A stretch of DNA of 64,000 nucleotides from Nipponacmea schrenckii (lineage: Eukaryota > Mollusca > Gastropoda > Lottiidae), in the NCBI GenBank assembly GCA_030562195.1, contig JAUJPP010000011.1:2790001-2854000 (forward strand), written 5' to 3'. The notes under the pieces are model-generated. The model saw only the letters and a list, made by a program, of their open reading frames with translations, was not told the DNA's origin and made no database searches. This document shows positions 57,411 through 64,000 of this stretch, in pieces (position 1 is the stretch's first letter; every line of letters begins with the position of its first letter). The translations under genes were made by a program, and so were the position numbers.

Positions 57411-58125
57411 AAAGTTAACAGCATCATCCCCCTTTTTGGAACTGTTTAAAGTCGACCTATTTAACTAGGAAATCCGATTTATACGAGCAGCAACATGGTC
57501 TCCCAATGGGATCCCCAATAAGCCCCCTTATCACATAATTTTACAGGACAGAATTCGAAGACAACGCTCTAAGAACAGCTCCTTTCCAAACTCTCTCTTG
57601 GCTCAGAAAAGTGGATGATATCTTTGTAGTGTTAGATAAAGACCATGATCCAACCATCCTAATCAATCATTTGAACTGCATTCATCCAAGAATTAAATTT
57701 ACATACGAAACAGAAACTAACTGTAAACTCCCCTTTCTGTACGTTTTAGTTGACATAACCTCAGGTACCATTTGAACAGATATCTATAGAAAACCAACAG
57801 ACCAATTTATTCATTATAAATCAAATCATCCAACTAAGATCAAACAAGGTATAATTTCAACCCTCACTCGGAGAGCACACAATGTATGTGGGATTGACCT
57901 ACTAGAAGATGAACTTGACCACCTACGAGAATCATTCATTATCAATAATAAGTAATAGCAAATTAGTCAATGATACGATAACCAATACTATCCATCCACA
58001 AAATCAACATAACTCAAGAGAATAATGCGCCTCTCAAAATGTCGCCAACCATCTTTACAGAATTACCTGCAAGGCGATAGAAGATTTACCAAATCTACCA
58101 CTGATCCAAAAGGTGTTGTATATAA
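57411..58125 (+). pseudogene. PLE-2 reverse transcriptase fragment (right arm)
   Basis: Same element as 27868-27262. Frames give GNPIYTSSN, then WLRKVDDIFVVLDKDHDP (motif C), NHLNCIHPRIKFTYETE, YRKPTDQFIHYK and LTRRAHNVCGIDLLEDELDH, with stops and shifts. It breaks off at about 58125 (KGVVYK) where the Crypton block begins. Confidence 0.8.
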
Positions 58126-58128
58126 AGG

Positions 58129-58235
58129 ATATTGGCCGACTGCTGTTCGTTAAGTCTAATATGACGACTGCACAAGGACCGAAGGTCCGAGTGCTGACGT
58201 CATATTAGACGAAACGAACAGCAGAGGCCAATATT
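58129..58235. repeat. Long hairpin (about 107 bases)
   Basis: 58129-58165 pairs with 58197-58235 (CTGCTGTTCGTT with CGAACAGCAG; GTCTAATATGACG with CGTCATATTAGAC). The loop contains a second palindrome (GGACCGAAGGTCC flanked by GCAC and GTGC). Transcript or single-stranded DNA would fold into one extended hairpin. Confidence 0.85.
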
Positions 58236-58439
58236 CTACTTAAAAGACAATTTGAACTATGGTCAAATTTGAACATGGTCAGATTTGAACACTCATTTAA
58301 ACTATAGTCACATTCTAAACTATGGTGAGTGCATGTTGTTAAAGCTAATCATGTGACTAATATGATCGGATACTAAAACGACACCACCAAAAACCTTCTA
58401 CCATAAATGTAACCAGGAAGTATAGCAGGTAAATAAAAC

Positions 58440-60336
58440 ATGAGCTTATTCGAGTACGGAAATTTGGAAGTAGAATGGAATGAATGTACGGACGATAGTG
58501 ACATCGAATTGTTAACAGCATCACAGAAAATTGAAGCAGAATATTTGCCTGAACATACTGCGAACGACAGCGATATTGAACTTTTAAATTCATCACAACA
58601 AATTGAAATGGAATACTATGGAGCACTTTTTTCTGACATTAGTGATGATGACAAGATTGAATGTGGTCAATCCAAGGTGTCTACAGTGGACAATAATAGA
58701 ATTGAACAACAAACTTGTTTTGGACCATATTCTGAAATCAGAGAGCCTGACACATCTTCGGAAAAACAGAAAGGTGGCAACGCGCGTTTTACAGATATAT
58801 CGCATGAACAACTAAATGATTTGGCATTTTCAAGACTTCCAGAGAATACTATCGCCAAGAGTAAATGGGCGATTCGAGCATTCGTAAATTGGAGTGAGTA
58901 CCGTAAATCCAAAGCGAGCAACTCAAAAAGTGTACAAAAGGACATTTTGGATATGGACAACAAAGAACTAAATGATTGTTTAAGTTTCTTTATTGCTGAA
59001 ATAAGAAAACAAGACGGGAGTGAGTACATGGGTAAAACATTATATGAACTAATTACAGCAATTCAATATCATTTACGGATTAACGGAGTTATTGTTAACT
59101 TTTTAACAGACGACCAATTTATTGGACTAAGAAGTGTACTCGATGGAAAAATGAAAGAATTGGCTCGCAAAGGGATCGGATTAACTAAAAAACAGGCAGA
59201 CATAATTACAGAAGAAAATGAAGAAATTTTATGGAGAACCGGAATTCTAGGGTCTGATACACCAAAGAAATTGCTGGATACTATATTTTATCTTATCGGA
59301 CTCTGGCAAAGAGCACAGGCAATTACGTTATGGTGCACACTCCCAAATCACCTTACATACATCGGATTCAGGAGTAAGGTATTTAAAATATACAGAAGAT
59401 GTCTCGAAAAGCAACCAAGGGGGTATAAAACATTTAAAACATTCACAGAAGTGTGTAAAGGCATTCGAAAATAGAAGTAACCCAGAAAAATGTATTGTAC
59501 AGCTGTACGAAAAATATGTCAATTTGAGGTAGGTTTTTAATGTGAAAAAATTTCAGAATTGAGAATTTCTTTCAATGCATAATAGAAATCTTACACAACC
59601 TGCATCGGGAGAAGCTTCTCCTTTTATTTAATGTTACCAATTTTGCTGAGTGTATTTTTGTATTTTATTCAGAGATTATGTTTACATGAGTTCATTATAT
59701 GACACCTGGGATAAATGTGTTTATTAAATCAGTTATTATCTTATCTTATCATCATTACGTGTCTGTGGTTAGATCCTGTTTTTTTGGATCTTGTTAACCA
59801 AAATATAGATTCCCAATGGCGGAATGTTATAATCTTGGTAATCTATATTAAATGTTTGTATTTCACATTACAGGCCAAGCAACTGTTCCAGTGACGCATT
59901 CTATTTACAGCCGAGTAAGATGTTTAGCACTAAAGTTTGGTATAATAGAAGTCCACTTGGAGTACACACTTTACAAGGATTAGTTAAAAACATGTGTTCA
60001 CGAGCAGGAATTAAAGGGTACTTTACAAACCATTCTTTAAGGGCTACTGCGGCCACGCGACTTTATAATGCTGGGCTCGATGAGCAATTGATTGCTGAAA
60101 CTACGGGACATTCGTCTGATGCTGTTCGTGCCTATAAGAGAACAAGCGAGGAACAATTAAAAACCGTCAGTGACATAATTCAAAATAAGAAGCCTAAACT
60201 CCAGAAGGAACAACCGACAGAACACTGCAATGATGAAAAATTGAAAGATGTTGAGAATTCAGAACCCAGACATCTTTGTATTGAAAACAAGCACTTCAAG
60301 TTATCCTTAAAATTTTATACCAATAAAAACTTGTAG
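58440..60336 (+). pseudogene. Crypton tyrosine recombinase (KIAA1958/DUF3504-like), two exons
   Basis: Exon 1 (58440-59528) begins MSLFEYGNLEVEWN, has an acidic N-terminus and a core-binding helical domain (LPENTIAKSKWAIRAFVNW, YELITAIQYHLRING, DGKMKELARKGIGLTKKQAD). At about 59300 the frame shifts: YLIG is followed in another frame by SGKEHRQLRYGAHSQI, EDVSKSNQGG and LYEKYVNLR. Intron 59529-59873 (GAG/GTAGGT, TTACAG/G) keeps the frame. Exon 2 (59874-60336) gives PSNCSSDAFYLQP, KVWYNRSPLG, NHSLRATAATRLYNAG (H-x2-R box) and TGHSSDAVRAYKR (His and Tyr). The family usually reads LRSGKEHR; the LR with the catalytic Arg appears lost with the shift. Otherwise the enzyme is well preserved. The product would cut and rejoin DNA in the nucleus. 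Confidence 0.8.
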
Positions 60337-60394
60337 ATCGTTGTCAATTTTGTTCCCCCTCCCCTTTCCAAACCCGAGTCTCCAATTTTACATC

Positions 60395-60476
60395 TCCATT
60401 TTGAGTCTAATATTTCCTCCATTTTGAGTCCAATATTTCCGCCATTTTGAGTCCAATATTTCCGCCATTTTGTCCA
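60395..60476. repeat. 23-bp tandem repeat, three to four copies
   Basis: CCATTTTGAGTCCAATATTT plus CCG repeated with small changes in the Crypton 3' part. Confidence 0.85.
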
Positions 60477-60582
60477 AATAATGTACTGACCTGATTATAC
60501 CCGTATCATTATGTGAAATAATGGTACTCGAACATCAAAGAGTGACGTCACGATTGTCTTTTAAATACACTTAAATGTTGTT

Positions 60583-60845
60583 GCAAAGAAAGTTATATTG
60601 GCGAAACCTGTCGACGTATATCAGTACGTGTCAAAGACCACAAAACCGCCTGTAACAAGAATGAAATAGAAAAATCTGCAAAAGCTGAACACATAAAGAA
60701 GTACCCTAACCACAGCCTAAATTGGAACCCGGAAATCCTAGCCACCAACCTGCCAAAATATAAAGATCGAGTTATAAGAGAAGCAATCCAGATAAAGAAG
60801 TATAAGATGAATAGGGATAACGGACACTATCTGCCAAATTTATAG
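60583..60845 (+). pseudogene. PLE-2 GIY-YIG endonuclease end (right arm)
   Basis: CCKESYIGETCRRISVRVKD is the GIY-YIG core, followed by HKTACNKNE, AEHIKKYPNHSLNWNPEILA, TNLPKYKDRVIREAIQIKKY and the stop. It is intact as a segment but cut off from its reverse transcriptase by the Crypton. The left arm lacks it. Confidence 0.8.
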
Positions 60846-61009
60846 GATGACTTAATACTCTTACTAGCATCTCTATTGCAACCCCCCTCCCCCTGTATAA
60901 TCTTTACCTTGTTTCGCCTTTTATTTATATCCGATTATTTGGCTTCTTATCTGAATATTATATATACGTATACGAATCTTACTCGACATTCATTCTATTA
61001 CGTCTGAAA

Positions 61010-61558
61010 ATGTCTGATTGTATCGTATATTCGTCTGAGCTCATTGCTCGTCAAGAGGCTTTGTCATGCGACGTTTGCAAGAAATGGCAGCACCGAACCT
61101 GTAATATTAACCTATCCATGGAAGAATACAGGCGTCTGAACAGGGAATGTCGAGAGGTCCAATGGAAAAGTGCCAAATGTGAAGATGATGATGTTCGTTC
61201 TGCTTTGAACAACATTAATATATTTGACGGTGTTATGGAATTACAAGAGGTAACAGAAGAAACTTGCACCACCCCTTACACCCATACAGGAGATATTGCA
61301 GAAGAGTGAGTATATTTAAAGCTTAAACTTACAAAATACATTTAGAAAAAAAATAGACGCCTTTTGCCCATTATGTAACTATAAGAAGTCATTTTCACCT
61401 GTTCTTGTGTATAAATTGTTTCTCTTTTTGTAATTTCAGTACATTTGAAGACGACGAACATCCGAGGTTTCAATTGGTTGAAGGAGCATCGCAAAGGCAA
61501 AGACCGTACTGGTGGACCGCAAGGGGCCAAAGTACATACTGGAGGGGCAATGTCCCAG
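61010..61558 (+). CDS. PHD-like zinc-finger protein, N-terminal exons (unknown function)
   Basis: Exon 1 (61010-61305) and exon 2 (61440-61558) join through a good GT-AG intron (GAAGA/GTGAGT, TTTCAG/T) in frame. Residues C20-x2-C23, H28-x2-C31 and W52 to C57 look like a PHD-type finger, but the first pair (C4, Y7) and the W-x-C-x2-C end (WKSAKC) each miss a cysteine. Exon 2 gives HPRFQLVEGASQRQRPYWW and TYWRGNVPG, then CCCAG/GTAAAG, a probable further donor. Similar N-termini occur on transposase-like proteins in molluscs. The DUF6589-like sequence 430 bases downstream may be its end, but no connecting exon was found. A reading past the donor stops after two codons. Confidence 0.5.
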
Positions 61559-61989
61559 GTAAAGAATAAACCTGTTCTGCAACCGTTACGGAAAAATATG
61601 GAAAGTATGTGACAGGGCGCAATAGTCACATTAGTCACATTAGTCAGGAGTGGCATACCCGTTTGAACCAGCGTGCCAAGAGGAGCTCTCTACAATTGTA
61701 CACGCTGGTCTCATTATTGTATTCTTGTAAGCTAAAATGGTAAAGGTAACTGCTCGCCTAGCAAGAAACTCGCTTCAACTACATGTGTTAAGAGTTGGAC
61801 TCGAATTTTAAAGAAACGGAGATATGGAGGCTGCCACAAATAAAAGGGAAATAACTCAATTTTAAAAATTCCTTACTATACCCAAAAATAAACATAAACA
61901 TATATAGAAAGGCTAAAAGGAAGCAACTCATGTTAAGGTGAAAAACGAGCCTTTCAAAAGCAGTTGATCCACTATTAACTACTGATGAG

Positions 61990-62420
61990 AAATGGTATAT
62001 AATAACTGACCCCCTCCCCCACCATTCAGGACTAAAGACACTGTATTAGTTTTAACTGAAGCCTTAGAGAGAAACCTCTCCACTCCATTAAAACCTGTTG
62101 TCTCGGCCAGTATATTCGTGACTTCACAAGTCTGTTTCAAATGTTTGCAAATATTGTTAAGAAGAATTTACTACCATCAAAGCTCCTAAACAAGGATTCA
62201 TTACAAGTTTGCGCAAGACCGGTAGATTGACATCTGACACAGTTGATCGCCATGGACTGGTTGTTGGTAGCTTGCTTTAAATGCGTTTTTTCTTCGTTTT
62301 GAGGCTCAACAGCCTGTTCGTCAAAAGGAAAAAAACCAAAAGACATATGTCATAGATTTAGTGAAAGCTTCACTTAAAGCAAAGCCTCTTGAAATGTCCT
62401 GGAAGAAATTATAAAGGATT
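61990..62420 (+). pseudogene. DUF6589-like protein fragment (right arm)
   Basis: QYIRDFTSLFQMFANIVKKN and LLPSK are followed by a deletion of about 85 bases relative to the left arm, removing the WNRTVN...MDL block. QGFITSLRKTGRLTSDTVDR follows in another frame, then HVLKRLQ-like frames with stops. More damaged than the left copy, opposite to the PHD exon, where the right copy is better. Confidence 0.4.
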
Positions 62421-63021
62421 TCCTAACTTTGTTCATTCCTATGGCATCAAAGACAAAGAGAGATTTTTGTTTAAATTAAAACCTTTGTCAAAAAAAAAAA
62501 ATAGACATTAGAAAGAACTTGATAAATCATTTTAATAAATAAAAGATTTAAATTTAAAAAATGACTATAGACAGGAAGAAAAATTGTCTTTAGGGCCTAT
62601 ATGAGATTTAAGCGATTTTGATAAAGTTTGTGATCAAGTTCGCCTCTTAACATGTATATATTCATTAGTTACCTCCCTTAAACTGTAAATTTTGACTTGT
62701 ATAATTATTCTTTTTCATATATGATTATTAGACTTCCTTATGTTGGTCCAGTAGATGGTATCACTACCATTGTATTTTATTGTTGATTTCGGGTTTCGTT
62801 TTGCGGTTAAGATCGTTGGTACTTACAGTACTGTTTTGTCAGATTATTTATTTATATCTTAACTTATCATAGTGGTTTAAAAGATGAGTATTACTTCCTA
62901 ATAATTCAAAATAGCTACGTGAACTCTCCGAATGATGTATTGATAAACAAAATGTTATCATATATGCTAGAAGAGACATTTGTCAAAGTAATGGTAGTGA
63001 AATCAAAATATAAAACTTACG

Positions 63022-63351
63022 TGTTGCTAAGTTTGGTTATATTCCGACTGCGAATGTAGCATGTGGACCTCTCCCCGCACACACTGTTCCTGGTAATTCT
63101 TATTAAACAGTGCTAACCGTCGCTCAGATGGGAATCAGAAACTAACAGCTACATCCAATACACAGTTATAAAACACCACAAATTAACTGCCACAAAACAT
63201 ATTTGATATCGTTTTATATCTAGAACTCTTGTCGACGCTGAAATATGTTCAGCCTTGGGATTTGTCAGCAACGTTGCTGAGCTATCACCAATTTCTGATA
63301 TTGCTACCATTTGAATTAAGTACATTATTTATTATAGTAACCTTTCAGTCT
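63022..63351 (-). pseudogene. TNF-ligand first coding exon, pseudogene (right arm)
   Basis: Acceptor TTTCAG/AGACTGAA and donor AGCAACAC/GTAAGT are preserved. From ATG 63310 it reads MVAISEIGDSSATLLTNPKA, close to MVAINKNGTSENGDGSETLL of the intact gene, then EHISASTRVLDIKRYQICF and VAVNLWC before a stop in the membrane segment. After a frame change SEYNQT is followed by a stop (TAG) and QH. The N-terminus is more complete than in the left arm, which has lost about 40 bases there. Confidence 0.75.
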
Positions 63352-63735
63352 CTGAAAGAAGAAATAAAACCATTTAAAATGTAAATGGACATTCTTAATG
63401 TGAAGTTAAGCGCTGATTTAGTTTGTTCCTTATATATTGTATTAATGTTGTAGTTTGAAAGAAAAGGCGAAAAATCATTATGATTTTACTGCTCTCTGCT
63501 CAATCTAATTAAAATTCATCAAAATTGCCGTATGGGCACATGGTAAGGTCTTTCTGATTTATAATGGGTTTTATTCTTATTTTTAGGCCAACTGATTAAT
63601 ATATACTTTATTATACAAATTTAATATTTCAAAATATTTCAAGTATTACGTTGAGTATTTTATTCTGCAGGTTGCTACATCCATGATCGGGCATGAAATG
63701 TGGAGCGAATATTTCCGTCACCTGGACTTAGTCCA

Positions 63736-64000
63736 CTAATTCATTTGCCATCTATTTCCATCACAAAATTCAACCTTCTAGAACTTTTTCAGAAATCTCG
63801 TTGAATACTTTCTTATATGTCACATGAAAGCCAGGCCAATACTTGGTTTCTGTACAAAAACTAAACAAAATGAAAGTAAACCACTACATTTTATCAACAT
63901 CCGCTTGACTGTCACTGCACACAAAACCACTATTTGTAGAAATAACCTTCCGCCAATTAAATGTCTCATTATCTCAGAAATTCTGAAAGAAAATGCAATT
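63736..64000. other. Right flank, no feature seen
   Basis: Sequence outside the inverted arm; no coding or repeat signal recognised. Confidence 0.4.

Larger units (their letters stand above)
58126..60580 (+). mobile_element. Crypton (tyrosine recombinase element) inserted in PLE-2
   Basis: PLE-2 coding sequence stops at GVVYK (58125) and resumes with CCKESYIGET (60583). The 2.45 kb between starts with a long hairpin (58129-58235), holds a two-exon tyrosine recombinase gene and ends near an inverted 11-mer (TAAAAGACAAT at 58241, ATTGTCTTTTA at 60553). Exact ends and any target duplication could not be fixed. Confidence 0.7.
57411..63735. repeat. Large inverted duplication, right arm
   Basis: Reverse-complement match to 24291-27868, with an extra 2.8 kb at 58034-60872 that the left arm lacks. 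The order on the plus strand is PLE-2, Crypton, PLE-2 end, PHD-like gene, DUF6589-like piece, TNF pseudo-exon (minus). The outer limit at 63722-63735 is CTGGACTTAGTCCA. Confidence 0.85.

Noticed and set aside
56669..57427. Open frames running through the N block
   Set aside because: They are unknown bases translated as X and carry no information.

Overview
This is an AT-rich eukaryotic chromosome window. It has spliced genes with GT-AG introns, microsatellites, a 500-base assembly gap and very dense transposable elements. The mix (Penelope-like elements with GIY-YIG domains, a Helentron with an endonuclease domain, a KIAA1958-type Crypton, a gag-PR-IN ordered LTR element, PHD/DUF6589-like proteins, a TNF ligand) suggests a marine invertebrate, most likely a mollusc. 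No species can be named from the sequence alone. I see no bacterial operon, rRNA, tRNA or CRISPR array.

Layout. 1-2345 (minus): decayed LTR retrotransposon. 2852-4096 (plus): Helentron remnant (Pif1 helicase end plus endonuclease), followed by broken OB-fold exons to 6890 that contain a TTAA-flanked DNA element. 6.9-13.1 kb: mostly non-coding repeats. 13.1-24.0 kb: a nested stack. A host LINE is split by a Penelope composite bounded by a 10-bp target duplication, and that composite is itself split by a nearly complete 5.3-kb LINE. 24.3-27.9 kb and 57.4-63.7 kb: two arms of a large inverted duplication. Each arm carries a broken TNF-ligand first exon, a PHD-like gene, a DUF6589-like fragment and a second Penelope element. 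In the right arm the Penelope element is interrupted by a Crypton with an intron. 28-40 kb: tandem segmental duplications of non-coding repeats and a second TTAA element. 42.4-46.9 kb (plus): the one convincing cellular gene, a TNF-superfamily ligand with three coding exons and a 1.5-kb minisatellite in its second intron. 50-56.4 kb: an array of a Helitron-like non-autonomous repeat, with two LINE fragments.

How the parts relate. Apart from the TNF ligand gene, nearly all coding sequence is mobile-element enzyme sequence (reverse transcriptase, endonuclease, integrase, tyrosine recombinase, helicase), mostly with stops or frameshifts. The TNF gene lies between two inverted arms that each hold a dead paralogue of its first exon. 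This points to duplication of a TNF locus mixed with transposon insertion. No clearly new multi-gene system was found. The strongest leads are the inverted duplication around the TNF gene, the splice-donor-rich minisatellite in its intron, the Penelope composite with its target duplication, the Helitron-like repeat family and the PHD/DUF6589-like gene.
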